The notes: a model not told the origin generated them from the letters alone. DNA of 64,000 nucleotides from Diplosphaera chodatii (GCA_032358165.1 JAALGY010000062.1:1364001-1428000), one strand, 5' to 3'. Positions 49,508 to 62,563 are shown, counted from the stretch's first letter. Numbers and translations: made by a program.

Positions 49508-50142
49508 CAGCCAAGCAGCAAGCAGCCAAGGCCAGCAAGCAACCGGCAGCTTGGCAGCCGGCTGCAGGCAAGCAACTGGCTGCAGGGGCGAAAATGGCAC
49601 CACCCACCAGAGTCGGTGCAGCTGTGGAGGCGTCAGGATAGAGGTGGGCACGTTAATCAGTCACTGTTGCGCTGCAATTTCGGGGATTGCTGTTGCTACT
49701 TCGAACTTGCCATGGGTGTTGTACATTGTGCATGCCCTCAGCGGCAGCCATGGTTGGCATCGTCGTTGCTGCTGGTTTGTCTGTGCACGATCGGCCGACG
49801 TCGTGAAACTGACTGCTCAATGGAGCATGAAGTGGTGTGCTGGCACGGACCATAGCGAGCGGGGTGCATGCACTGTACATACCGTTCCCAATGCTTGATC
49901 TGCAATCTTATCGTCAGAGCCCAGGAATGAAGCTGCTTGGCATGCGGGCCAGCCCAATCTTGATTGACCCTTGCGTCGGCTGCCCGCATAAATAGCTTGG
50001 ATGCGGAACTCCTGATATCGTATGTGGTGTTCACCAGAACGCACGTCTGCTTCATCGTCAACCAGCCAAGATAGAGTCAGGTTGACCTGACCTGCTGGTA
50101 CCTGCATACATCAGCTGCGCAGGCAGGAGGCTAGTGAGCAAC
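49508..50142. other. intergenic interval after the JmjC gene
   Basis: A Lys/Ala-rich frame (SGAAKLTAKQQAAKASKQPA and onward) stays open from 49489 to TAG about 49638-49640, in a different frame from the annotated JmjC end. It could be the true C-terminal exon. The remaining 500 bp shows no supported gene and should contain the promoter of the P-loop kinase gene. Confidence 0.4.
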
Positions 50143-52041
50143 ATGGCATGTGGGACTGTGAGCGCAACCGGGGCGCTGGACAGCCTGCTCGACCTGTGCA
50201 GTGGTCAGTCCGTCATGCGATCATCGCCGCGACACCGCACCAGCGCGACAGCGCATCCTGCACAGCGCTCTTCAGCGCCTGCTCAGCGCGCAATGCTTTC
50301 AGCGTCATTGCAGCAGCTCCCATGCAGGCAGCAAACGGCGTCCATCAGATGTAGGCCTGCTGTTGGATGCAGTTGCATGTCTGCATCGGCGACCCCAGCT
50401 GAGCAGCGGACATTGCAGGCGCACTACCAGGAGGAAGCATTCGATCAGCTGGCCGACAGGGTGCTAGAAATGGCAAACCCCGCATCCAGGTGTGCTGCGA
50501 GGACCAGCAGTATGACGTTCAGGTTGCTTTCTGAGCGATATTCAGCATGTCCCACTGCCCCCGCGCCCTGATCATATGCGTGTCGTGTACTGCACAGGTA
50601 CATGGTCGCAATTGCGGGCGTGCCAGGCAGCGGCAAGAGCACCACGGCGGCGGAGGTGTCCCGGCGCCTGAATGAACGCAGGGAAAGCACCGCACAGCCA
50701 GACGGCTGTGCACTGCCGTGTGCCATTGCTGTGCCCATGGACGGTGAGCCTGATTCCATATCAGGGTGGTGCACAAACCTGTTTGAGGATCTCAATACTG
50801 CACCAGGTCGCGAGTTCGCTGTCGGTGTCATGCCAACTATAGACGATTTGCAACCCATGGCCACATCTCTGTTGGCGTGTGGTCTAGGGTTCCACTACTA
50901 CAGGCGGGAACTGGATGCCATGCCAAATGCGGAGTCGCTGCACGCACGACGAGGGGCGCACTGGACCTTCAACGCCCCCGCATTTGTCGCGGCAATGCAC
51001 AGGGTGTGACCAGGGCTAGGGTGCAGACCTGACATCAATCTTCGGCAGCAGACTCTGTGCATGCTCAGCACCATATCAATGCCCATATGGCTGTGGCGAG
51101 CCCGGCCGCAGAAACGCTGTGCTGTAAACACAACAGAAAGCCACAACAAGCCAGTCTGTGTGCACCAGGTGAGGACACGCAACGAGGTGCTGCTGCCGTC
51201 ATTCCAGCATGGGGTGGGTGACCCAGTGGAGGATGACATCCTGGTGGCGACCCACCACACCCTCGTCCTGGTCGAAGGCAACTACCTGCTGATAGGTGCG
51301 CCACATTGCAGTCTTCGGCGCTTTTCTCAGCAGCACAGCTTTCATTCCATCATACCAGCGGCTCATGTTGGCTTGCCATCCGCATCGTGCACGATTTGCG
51401 AGGCCGCAGCTGCTGCGGCGCATTGCGTGCAGCACCAGAGTCACATCGTGTGGCACTGCAGCTCTACTCAAAGACTTTGCACTGCCCCGCAGATGAGTCG
51501 CCATGGGACGAGCTCGCGGAGCTGTTTGACGACACCTGGTACATCGACTGCAATGTGGACACCGCGATGCAGCGGGTGTATGACCGCCAGGTGGCTGCTT
51601 GGAACCTTCATGGAGCATAACATGCTATCCATCCTACATGCAATCCATCCTACAAGCTGACTCGAAGCGCCTACATTCAATGGTCTGTGGAGTTCTACCT
51701 GGCCTACTCAGCTTTTCAGCACAGATGCCACTACCCACAAGTGCAGCTGGTGCAGACCATTGCATCGCTGCACCGGGAATGCAGGGTACCCATGCGGTGT
51801 GTGTCGCCATTCCGACTGAGCATACACGAAACCTGCAGATGCCAGCATTGCAGTGTGCACTGTATAGGTTGGGGATGGGAGGTTGCCGGATGTGGTGCGG
51901 GGCAGGATTGCTGGCAATGACCGCCCAAACGCTGACTTCATTGCAGCCACCTCAAGGCACCGAGCAGCTGTGGTTGTGCCGTCACTGCCCTTCAAAGGCA
52001 CTGCTGACCGTTGTGGTGTGCATGCTCCTGTATCGCCCTAA
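50143..52041 (+). CDS. P-loop kinase of the uridine kinase/phosphoribulokinase class (At1g03030-like)
   Basis: ATG 50143 starts a roughly 115-residue leader rich in Ser, Ala and Arg, probably a plastid or mitochondrial transit peptide. The core begins at about 50600 with YMVAIAGVPGSGKSTTAAEV (Walker A), then VPMDG before a gtgagc donor, continuing GFHYYRRELDAMPNAESLHA and RRGAHWTFNAPAFV (50890 on). The exon from 51169 reads VRTRNEVLLPSFQHGVGDPV and EDDILVATHHTLVLVEGNYL. WDELAELFDDTWYIDCNVDT and AMQRVYDRQ (51505 on) join across an intron to VGDGRLPDVV and AGNDRPNADFIAATS (51869 on); TAA is at 52039-52041. The order of motifs follows Arabidopsis At1g03030 and fungal relatives closely. The substrate of that subfamily is not established, so I do not name one. 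Confidence 0.85.
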
Positions 52042-52921
52042 ATATGGTGAAGCACGCATGCAGCTCTGCAGACTGCTGTGTGCTTATATGCATGCAACCT
52101 TGCATGCTCAAGCAGAGTGGCGGTGCAGTGCAAACTGGTGCTGTTGAAACAACGGATTACAGCAAGCGATACTGTACTATAACATGTGTTGCAATGGCAC
52201 CCAAGATAGCTGAAGCAATGCTCAGAAAATCATGCTGCATATATGTCGATGTATGCAGCGCATTTGCGGTGCAACACAGGCCCAATGATGTATCCTCACG
52301 TCCAAAATAGCGCTCCAACATCATTCAGTTGGAGCAGCCGCCCGCTTGTCGGCCCGCAACATGACAGAGCAAGTACAACTGATAGCCCCCACCCGACCCA
52401 AAAAGCAACATGCCAGCACGGCATGCGCCACAGCCCATAGCTGCTCAGATCAATTCCGTTGGAGCATGCCAAAGCCCCTGCAAATCCTTGCCGTGCTGAT
52501 ATGTCCAAATGCTCAAGCATATGTCGAAGGGGATGAAGAAGATTGCCCAAGCAAAATTCTGCTGTTCCTCCCGTCAGTGACAGGGGTGCATATAACCATG
52601 CTGCCCTGCCACGAAGTCGTCCTGAGCCTGCTGGCGCATGATGTGCCTCGCCACCATGTGGCGGCGGCAGCATCATCACGCCCAGCAGCCGCTGAAAAGC
52701 CCTGAGCCACTCCTGATCTCTCAAGGCCAATAGACCATCCAAGTTCCTCCCCCAGATGTCATCCAACGATGTGATTTGCTACAGAATGGTGTTGCCTTCT
52801 GCTGCACGCCTGCACTTCCTGCTGCAGCTGCGCTGTCGTGCACTTTGCTCGAGTGTCTTCCGGATGAGCCGCATCCACCATGGTGCCCAAGTCAGGCGAT
52901 TCTGCCAGCGTACCAAGATCT
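52042..52921. other. convergent intergenic interval with one doubtful ORF
   Basis: This interval lies between the kinase stop (+) and the inositol-oxygenase stop (-). A minus-strand frame of 156 codons (52766-52296) contains one hydrophobic stretch (CWHVAFWVGWGLSVVLALSC) but resembles nothing known to me and overlaps an open frame on plus. Two 3' UTRs are the simplest content. Confidence 0.35.
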
Positions 52922-55900
52922 CTACCAACGCAGTGGGCCTGCTGGCAGGTACTTGGCCAGCAGCGCGGCGTAGTACGCATGCAGCTCGGCGCCATGCAGC
53001 CTGCCCGGCAGCTGCTGCCGTTTGAACGCCGAGAGGTCCTGCGCCAAAGAGGACTCTTGGTGATGCGCCATGCCACAGAGATGATCACCATGCTGGGCTG
53101 CAACAATTGACCGACACAACGAGCACGGAGCGCATGCACCGTTGCAGCCCCCGGGACAACCGTGCCCCAATGCATGTTCTGCCAAGACAGCAAGACGACT
53201 GTGAGGTAAGCGCACCTGGAACTCGGCCAGCCAGGGGGTCATGGAGCGGTCGAAGGCATCCGTCAGCTGGCTGTAGTCGCCGGCGGCCAGGGTGCGGAAC
53301 TTGGCGTGGCGCAGCAGCCACAGCGTCGGCGCCGGCAGCCGCACCCCCCTGTTGGCCGTCAGCACCAGGTGCAGGTACTCCGCCCTGCAGTCGACATGCA
53401 GCATGCATGCTCGGTGTAAGGTTTTTGGGCACCCTGTGCTTGAAGCACTTGCAGTCCCCGTCACAGCAACACCGCACACTCCAACAGCAAGCCTGGAGCT
53501 ACCACTACCACGCAGCACGACCGTAGCCTGCGCCTGCCGGACCACACCACGGTGACACGTCTCAGAAAGGAAAACGAACACAACAAGAAGCGCACCCGCT
53601 CCAGGACATCATGACGCTGCCGAGGCCGCAGTTGCGGGCGTACATGCCGGTGGGCGTGTTGTACATGCGGCGCCGCCGGTCAGGGTTCACGCAAAAGTAC
53701 TCCGCCGCCATGATGCTCCCGCTGTGCTGGCAGCCCACCGGAAAGCTCTCGCCGCACACCGCCCACTGCGCCTCCGACCCAAACCTGCATCAACATGCCA
53801 CGAGACCGTCGGTCACCAACCTTCAGATAGCCCCTGGCCACCAGGCACACAGACACACGTGTCGCGGAGACTGCATGATGCATCCGGGCCTGTGTAGAAA
53901 GGCAACTGTCAAACCACACAGACATGGGCAGATCGACCACTGCTAGCCTGCTGTGGCTCCAGTGCGCTCACGTGGGGTGGGCGAGCAGCTTGCCGAGGCC
54001 GTGGAGCAGGCCCGCCAGCTGCAGCCACTCCGCATCCGGGTGCGCCAGTCGGCACGCCTGCGCACAGCAGAGCAGAGTCACGCATCAGCACCGGCACACG
54101 CGGCCTGCGCCCTCACGCCTGAACGGGAAATGCGTGCTCCAAGTCCTCAGTGGCAGCCGGCTGTGCAGGTGCGGTGGTGACCAGCTGGCTGCGGGGGGGC
54201 GCTGCGCACCTCGGCGGTCTGGAAGGCATGGTCGGCCAGGCTCATATCGCGGGCGGCGGCGGCGCCCTCCTCCCCCAGCAGCGCGGTCTCATACTCCCGC
54301 AGCGTGTCCAAAGCCGCCAGCGCCTGTGTCGACAGGGACTTTGTCAACAAGGACGTTGGTGGTTGCTAGTACATGATTGACAGGTGGTGAGTTCGCACAT
54401 GCTAGAGGCAGTGCTGAGGGCAGGTACCCAGCCAGTGGACAGTTCGTCGCCACAGTTGACTGTCGCACACCTCGAAGACGGTCATGCGGGCCTTGTTCAG
54501 GCGGTTGAACGCCGCGCGCTGCCGTCGCACAAAGTCCACCGTCTGCCGCGCATGGTTCAGCCGGTAGAACAGCTGGACCGCGGCCTGGCCGTCGCTCATG
54601 CACGCCCACTTGTGCGCCTTGTCCGGCCCGATCACGGCCTGTCCGGCAACAGCACAACACTGGTGAACCGAGTACTGATGATGCTTGCCAGCATGCATGC
54701 TGATCAATCCTGAATAGGGTAACAGCATGCTGATCGTCAGCTGCCGCAAAGGTACAGCTAGCTGCGTCAGGCACCACACGCAGTGCTCGATGTGACAGGT
54801 GGCAAGACCCGCCAAGTGGCTGGACTCGGGGCGCACCTCCTTCTGCAGCAGGGCGGCGAGCACGTCGCCGCTGCTGGCCGCACGCTGCAGGGGGGAGCCG
54901 CCGCCCGCCGCGGCTGTGGGTGAGCGGTCGCAGGGCATGGAGGGGGCGCGCGCCGCGGAGCCCAGCGCCATCGCGCACCCGCTGTCGCCGCAGCAGTCGG
55001 CGTCCATCAGCGCCGCGTCCCGCCGGGCGAGGCTGCTGCCAAGGTGGGCGCCCTGGCTGCCGCCAGGGCAGGCGCCGCTGCCGCTGCTGCTGGCCGAGTC
55101 CTGGCGGGCCAGCGGGGCGGCGTGCAGGCTGCCGGGCGCAGCGGAGCGCGCCCGGCGCCGGGGGCTGGCGCGGCCGGCGTCTGAAGCCGGGGGCGCGTGC
55201 GGCAGGGACTCGGTGTGCAGCGCTGCCAGGGCCGGCGGTGCGGCACACCTCTCGGAGCGCTCCGAGGCGTCGCTGGTGCTGTTGTCGCCGTCAAAAGACG
55301 TGCGCCCCTGAGCAGGAGCAGGCAACAGCACGTCTGGCACATGCTTCGATATCGGCTGGCAACAATGTGGCGACAGCCAACACTGTGGCAGGCACGCAGC
55401 ACCTGGCAGGTGTGAGTACCTGGCTGCTTGTGCGGTCGAATGAGGAGCGCCCAGACGAGGAACCCTCTCCGGAAATGGACATGCTTCCGGCATCTGACGC
55501 TGAAACCTGGAAGCTGCCGCCAGAGCCGCCGTTGGTGCGGCGGCTGCGACGTGCGGGCCACGTCACCCGGGCAGGAGCAAAGGCCGAGGACATCATGGCG
55601 CCATGGGTGCTGCAGCTGCGGTTCATGATGCTGTCATCTGACAGCAAGCGCTCCGCTTGTGCTGCTGCTGCTGGTGCTGCCGCCGCCGCCGATGCACCAG
55701 ACGGCTTCCACTGCTGGCCGTGGACCTTGAGGTCGTCACTCGAGTTGGCCCGGGCTGCAGTGGCTGCGCTGCAGGTGGGCGAGGCAGGAAAGGCACGGTT
55801 GAGGGCCGCCCGCACTGGGTTGTCTGCTGCTGGGGGTTCTGCGGTCGCGCTGCGGAAGCGGCCCTGCTGCCTGGGCGGCTGCTGCCGCTGCCTGCCGTGC

Positions 55901-56861
55901 TGGTGCTGGTGGCTGCTGTCGTGTTGCAGCGACAGCTGCTTGGTGAGCAGCGGCCTGTGCCGGGGCTGCTGGACTTGCGTGCTGCCTGCTGCTGGACTGC
56001 CAAGTGCCGCCTGCGGGCCACTGCCTGAACCAGAGTCCCGCATCTCGTGCACGACCCTGCGAGACGCACAGCATACAGTCGCAATCGGTTTGCTGACAGC
56101 AAGTCAGCTCCTTGTTGTGCCATTAGCCATGCGCCCTGGTGCTAGCAATGGCCATCACAACCGAAAACCAGCACACTCCTGGTGCCACAGCAGGCGAGAG
56201 ACATTCCACCACAGCAAGTTGCATATAACATTGCCAGTTCCAGCGCCAACGGCCTCCTTCGGCGCGCAGAGCAGAGGTAGACAGTGCAGGTGAAACTTCT
56301 GGCATCACCCACCTGAGCTCCTCGGCGCCCGCGCTGGCCAGGGCCAGGCGCAACGCCGCTGCGGACAGACCCGGCGAGCCGTCCATCTCCTTCTGGAAGC
56401 GGAAGCTGCCGGCCTCATCCGGCACCACTGAGCCCAGCCGCGCTGCATGGCAAGTCGAACTTCTGTCAGCGCAACAACACCCGCACGCGGCAATGCGCCG
56501 AAGCGGCACTGCAGATCGCGACGTATAGCGTGTGCAACGCGGCGCGCACATGCGTAGCGGGGCGACGCCACCGGCGAGACGCCCAACGGCGGTCCTGAGC
56601 ATATGCACCCAGTACAACAACAGACAACCACGGCTGGCACGCGGCAGCTGGGCCCAGCCCAAAGCTGGACCGTGCTGTAACGCGGCTGGTGAGGTTGCGC
56701 CGCAGCCAGTGCTGGGCTGCCAGAAACGGCGCCTCGGGTGACCTCACAAGAACGGTGCCAGGCGCGCTTTGCAATGCACAGCTGCAGCACCTGCGGGCAG
56801 CCAGCACGGCGACAGCGTGTGCGCGCGGCTGCTCAGCTCCGATGACGACGCGGCGCGCCGC
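52922..56861 (-). CDS. myo-inositol oxygenase homologue with Ser-rich N-terminal extension and altered metal site
   Basis: The C-terminal half follows MIOX in order: LNHARQTVDFVRRQ (about 54555), RMTVFE joined to ALAALDTL, LADHAFQTAE (54215), HPDAEWLQLAGLLHGLGKLL (54035-53976), QWAVCGESFPVGC (53755), SIMAAEYFCVNPD, CGLGSVMMSWSG joined to AEYLHLVL (53596/53384), TLWLLRHAKFRTLAAGDYSQ and WLAEFQ joined to DLSAFKRQQLPG; TAG at 52922-52924. MIOX converts myo-inositol to glucuronate with a di-iron HD-fold site. By my alignment to the mouse enzyme, His98, His123, His220 and probably Asp253 are kept, but Asp124 is Gly (codon 53998-54000) and His194 is Gly at a splice junction. Upstream exons back to ATG 56861 (MRRAASSSELSSRAHTLSPC) add several hundred Ser/Ala-rich residues in consistent phase. 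The exon join near 54800-54650 is uncertain. Confidence 0.8.
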
Positions 56862-57816
56862 ATGCCGTCCTGCCGGTAGGATCCGTCAGCAGCGCGTGAG
56901 GTTGGGGACTGGTTTCAGTAGCCAGCGGAAGCGCCAGCCAACACATTTACCAGGCACACCACGTCTCAACGCATCGCTTATTGAACAATCAATGCGTCCT
57001 GGCGGCTGGCGCTGGGCTGCAAGCGGATATGATCCGTGGGCGCTGATAAAGTGACGACCCCGGGTGCGGCCCCTGGCGCTTTCCAGCGAGGATGCACGAC
57101 GGAAGCAGATGGCTGGCGGATGGGAAGCAGCAAAGGACTGCCACGGGATCACTATCCACAGATCTGCGCGGGAAGGGTGCTCAGTGGAGTCGGGTGAGTG
57201 GAGTTGTGACATGCGGAGGTGTATCCTTGTCGGCCGACCACACACGTTGCACCGGTATAAGGCAGTGCAGCGCAAGCGCAAGAATGGACTGCCCAAATGC
57301 TGGGAATATGCATGGTGCGCCAAACAAATCTACATCTGAAGTGCCGCCTGCTACTCAGCAAGACAGAGGCCGCAGCGCTTGCACAGGGGCGCGCAACTTC
57401 CATCCCATCCGGCGAGGATGTTCGAGATGCCGCGACAACCGTGGTGAGCAGCTGCGCTTCCTTCGTCCTGCGGCTGGAGCGCTGCCTGGCCGTAAGCCCA
57501 AGCAGCGTTCACCCAAAACCCTATAATGCTGACCCTAAGAATCCACTGCAGAGGCAGGCACAGACCGAGAGTGTGAACAGCCCAGCCACCGCCAGCTGAA
57601 GAACGTTGCACAGCATACGGTTCAAGACATATGCACACCTGCATCTGTGTCTGCAAAATGTTGTCTAAAGATGGCTCAGCAGCCGGAACACCAGACCGTC
57701 GGCAGTGTGCGCCTGCGCGTGGAAACTTAAGCGTTAGTAGGCTGACGGCAGCACACGACACGAGTCCACCCTTGGCAGCATGCATCTGAGGATGGTGGTG
57801 CAACCTGCTACAGAGG
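56862..57816. other. upstream region of the MIOX-like gene and H+-PPase 3' end
   Basis: Both flanking genes are on minus. A minus-strand frame is open from about 57785 down to 57351 after a cag acceptor. It could be an alternative last exon of the pyrophosphatase gene. A plus-strand frame at 57064-57339 shows no domain. Confidence 0.4.
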
Positions 57817-60800
57817 TTACTCTGCACTACCACGACTCACCAGGAAGAATGGCGCAAGCACCTGTGGAACAACGTGCCATAGCGTTAGACATGGGTACCA
57901 GTCTGAACATGGGTGTGCAGTCTAACTGTTGTGCAGAATCAGGCAAGCCCCGTACCAGCGACTCGACGGCCATCAGCTTGATCAGGATGTTGTTGGAAGG
58001 CCCAGACGTGTCCTTCAGCGGGTCGCCAACAGTGTCACCAATGACGGCAGCATGGTGGCACTCGGAGCCCTTGCCGCCCAGCGTGCGTGCATGCTCGCTG
58101 GCACCAGCCTGTTGAGGGTGGTCATGAAGTTCATCATGAAACCATCAAACCGTCGAGAGTGGATGGCGACAAGGAGACAGCCCTTCCCGTTGCACAGCAG
58201 CGGCTCCCAGCAGGGCAACATGTGAGCACAACTGGGGTGCACAATGTGCACGGGAATGAGGCACCCAGGCAGAGGTACGGACCAGGTGCTCACCTCGACA
58301 TACTTCTTCGCGTTGTCCCAGGCGCCGCCGGTGTTGGACATGGACACAGCCATCTGCACGCCGGACACGAGGGAGCCGGACAGCACGCCGGCCAGGGCGC
58401 GGGTGCCGAACAGGGTGCCGACCACAATGGGCGTCAGGATGACCAGGGCGCCGGGCGCGATCATCTCCTCCAGGGACGCCTGCACCCAGCATGCAAAACA
58501 TTCGGCTTGTTGATCAACACGCACGCGACGGCGTGCTGAAGGCACATCTGCCGACATGCTGCCAACGCTCCACCCACACAAGGACCGGCTGCTGCCGGCT
58601 ACAGCTATCACACTGCCTGCACCATTGCAGCCCAGCGTCATGACTGCCAGTCAACACGGGGTGCAGCACCTTGGTGGAGATCTCCACGCAGCGCTTGTAG
58701 TCGGGGCGGGCGGTGCCCTCCATCAGGCCCGCGATGGTGTTGAACTGCTGGCGCACCTCCTCCACCATGGCCAGCGCCGCCTTGCCCACCGACTTCATGG
58801 TCATGCTGCTGAACCAGTACGGCAGCATGGCGCCAATCAGCAGGCCGGCAAACACCTGCACGGGAGGGCTGCCATGTCAGGGGTGTGAAGGTAACAGCAA
58901 TAGCTTCCGTGCAGCCGATGAGCCGTGTCAAACAGTCAGCGCTACTCAGATCTGCACCTCAGGCTGCAGGATCGAGGAGTCGTCCACGTTGATCTTGGCA
59001 CGTGTGATGTAGGCGCCGAACAGCGCAAGAGACACCAGGGCAGCAGAACCGATGGCGAAGCCCTGTCAGGAAGGGTTTGAAGAGTTGAGTCCAAGACATG
59101 CAACCTCTGCTATGCACAGAACAGCACCGGCAACCTGCAGCTAAAGAGCTGGCCGTCCAAATCGCACCTTGCCGATGGCGGCGGTGGTGTTGCCGGCGGC
59201 ATCCAGGGCATCAGTGCGAGCGCGAATGTCCTCGCCCATGGCAGCCATCTCAGCGATGCCGCCAGCGTTGTCAGAGATGGGGCCGTATGCGTCAATGGCA
59301 AGGCCTACGAGCAGAGGGTCACATTACAGTGACGGATAGAAAACTTCAGTCCGCTCTCTATCATGGATAGGAAGCAAAGCCACTTGATCAATGAGCTGTG
59401 GACTCAGCAACACCACCACAATCTTGCGCATTAGGCAGCTGACCGCTGCAGTCTGAGCATTTTCATGTTATGCATAATAGCCCTTCGGTTTTGGAACCCT
59501 TGCAGATGGGCAACACAAAAAGGAAATGAGAAGAAGACACAGAGCCAGGGTCACAACCCACCGGTGGCAAGGGTGCCCAGCATGCCCAGGGCAGCGCAGG
59601 CGACGCCGTACATGTTGGCCAGCGTGAAGGAGATGTAGATGATGATAGCCAGCACGATGGTCGGCACGATGCACGACTGGTAACCCAGCGCCAGGCCGAA
59701 GATGATGTTGGTGGAAGCGCCTGTGCGGCACGCCTCTGCCACCGTCTGCACACACAAAGTGGCCTTGTAGTCGGAGGGCGGATGCGACGAACAGCTGCAT
59801 GCAGTGCAGCAGCTAAATGTGCTGCTTGGGACAGCTGAGGCGTGTGCATGCTGCTAAAGGCTGCACCTTGGTGGGCTGGTAGCGGTTGGAGGTGTAGTAC
59901 TCAGTGCACACGCCAATCACGAGGCCGCCCCAAAGACCGGCGATCACGGCCACAGCCAGGTGCCAGTTCTTGGAGATGCGGGTGGGGTCGGCGGTGAAGA
60001 TGCCGCTGAACTCGTGTGGCAGCGCATAGTAGGACACCAGGAACACGACCTGTTGCCAGTACAGGTGCACAGCTGAGATCGGCAGAATGCCACTGTGACG
60101 CTGGTCAGTACATGTCTGAAGGCAGGAGCCATGATGACCAGCACAGCTCGCACCGGGGTCATGATGACGGTGGACACGATGAGCTGGTTCTTCAGGGTCG
60201 ACTCGATCTCGTCGACAGCACGCGCTGGGCGGAAGTCGGTCGCCAGCAGCGTGGTCAACAGGCAGACCAGGATGCCGGACGCCGTGATCAGCAGCGGGTA
60301 CGACATAGCAGTCCATGAGTGGCTCTGGCCCAGCGATGACACGGATGACACCTGCCATAGCCAGCGAAAAGCAATGACAACAAATGAGGTCACTGAGCAG
60401 TGGCTCGTGTCAGGCACGGACAGTCTGCTGTTGGCTGCCAAACTGCAACAGTGGAGGCATGTAGGAATGGCGCACCACGAGCGCGGCGCAGGTGGACTCA
60501 GCAAAGGAGCCGAACAGATCGGAGCCCATGCCGGCGATGTCACCAACATTGTCACCGACGTTGTCTGCAGGTGGAGGCACGGTGGCAAGATCAACACGAC
60601 GGCCTTGATCGCTGCGTGGTTTTGAAATGTGCGAGGACGAACAGCACAACTGCACTCACCGGCAATGACAGCAGGGTTGCGGGGGTCGTCCTCGGGGATG
60701 TCCTTCTCAATCTGTGGACATCAGGGACGATATGAGGTGGTTCCATGATTCAGCAGTAAATCAAAAACTTCTGGCGATCGCCTGACGGTTATGTTTGACA

Positions 60801-62563
60801 GAACTGCAGGCCAACAGACGCTAGAATCAACACGCACCTTTCCGACCAGGTCAGCGCCGACATCGGCAGCCTTGGTGTAGATGCCGCCGCCGACACGGCC
60901 AAATAGCGCAATGGCGGAGCCGCCCAGACCAAAGCCAGTGATCGCCTCGTACAGGCCGGTCCAGTCACCGTCGTAGAAGTGGCGGAAGACAAGCAGGGAG
61001 CCGAACAGGGAGGCCAGGCCGAAGGACGCCAGCAGGAAGCCCATGACGGCGCCAGAGCGGAAGGCTGCAAGTGGGCAACAGGAGTCAGACTCCCTCGGCA
61101 ATACATTTCATACGGACCATGCTTTGCAGATCAGCAGGCGCATAGCACGCGGGCAGCGGCACGAGGGTTGTGGATTGCGCACCGGTCATGAAGGCAGCGG
61201 CAACACCCTTGCGGGCCTCCAGCGCCGTGCGGGCGTTGGCATACGTGGCAATCTTCATGCCTGCAGTGCAGCAACATGTCATGTCATGCCCCGAGCACGG
61301 CAAATGTGCATGATGTGCTTGCTCGCAAGCATGCATGCAGCTCGCAGCCTGCGGCAGCACAGCAGCCCACCCAGGAAGCCGGAGACGATGGAGGTGATGG
61401 CGCCCAGCAGGAAGGCGATGGTGGAGAATAGGGCATTGAACAGCGCGGGCGCGCGCTTGTTGCCCGCCTCGTCGTGCTTCCAGGCAGTGCTGAAGCCGTC
61501 CTCTGAGCCCAGCAGCACGAAGATGACGACCGAGAAGCCCACCTGCATGCACGGCCTCGCTCGGGTAAGGACTTGAGATACAGGTGCCGCCATTATGCTT
61601 TGACGGTCTGACCGTAACAAACTTGGGGGAATGCCAAGCAAGAGCAGCAACGGCCACAACACAATTGCAGATGCTGGGCCAGCACCCTTGTGCCACTGTT
61701 GGGGCCATACATTGTGACCGCATAGAAGTGTGCAATGTGAGGCATGACACGTGCACTAGCGGTGGGCCTCACCATGAAGATGGCCATGTACTTGTACTCG
61801 GTCATCAGGAAGGACACGGCGCCCTCGGAGATGGCCTCCTGGATCTCCGCCGCCTTCTGCATGATCTGTGCATGCAGGGCGTGCAGGGTCAGCATGACGG
61901 CAAGGGCGCAGAGGAATCAGGTGTTATCCACGATCCAGTAGTGCTGAGAGGTGCACAGGGACAGTGGGAAAGGAATGTGCCATCCGAGCAGGGTGCAACT
62001 GCAGGCTGCAGTCGACAGTGATTACCGAGAGCTCGCTCTGCGACTCCTCCTCGAGCAGATACTCCCGGCCGTTCTCACCCCGCACCGGCGCATTGGACGG
62101 CGTCACCTTCACGGCCGAGACGCGGACCCAGAGCCTGGGAGTGGGAGGACATCAGGGTTCGACGGTATCAGGCCGCCAGTGCACTGATCGCTCAACAAAC
62201 TCAACCCACCAGTGCAGGCGGCTGCTGCTTGCAGCGTCGCCCCACAACACTGCTCACAGGGTGATGTCAGCACATTTGTGCAGGAGATACATGAGTGCCG
62301 GGCAAAGTCGAGCAAGTTACAATCGCGAGACACGAAGCAGGTCGCTTTTCGGATATAGCCAATATATGCGATGCGGTTTGTGAGAGGCAGCCCGCGCACC
62401 AGATCGCGAAGATCAGGCCCAGTGCAGCTGACAGCGGGATGAACACGTTGACAAACGTCGGGGACAGCGCTGGCATGGCATAGTGATGAGCCTTCTCCAA
62501 CACCGAAGCCACAGGCTGCAACACAGCCGCCGCGGGCTGCAAGACCGACGCCACACTCGCCAT
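57817..62563 (-). CDS. type I (K+-stimulated) proton-pumping inorganic pyrophosphatase
   Basis: ATG 62563 opens [20 protein letters not shown], then the first membrane helix ([18 protein letters not shown]). Core exons include [18 protein letters not shown] (61830), [20 protein letters not shown] (61250), [20 protein letters not shown] (60935) joined with [13 protein letters not shown], and [34 protein letters not shown] (60700/60560): the DVGADLVGK and DNVGDNVGD motifs that bind Mg-pyrophosphate. [20 protein letters not shown] and [16 protein letters not shown] (59310-59170) carry the Ala of K+-dependent pumps. The C-terminal catalytic segment is [40 protein letters not shown] (58080-57960), joined to VLAPFFL and TAA at 57817-57819. 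It pumps H+ into vacuoles or acidocalcisomes using PPi. It is the best-conserved gene in the window. Confidence 0.95.

Noticed and set aside
54920..56293. 457-codon plus-strand open frame, the second-longest in the window
   Set aside because: It is antisense to the Ser-rich exons of the MIOX-like gene and reads through their introns; composition is Arg/Cys/Gly-rich with no domain.
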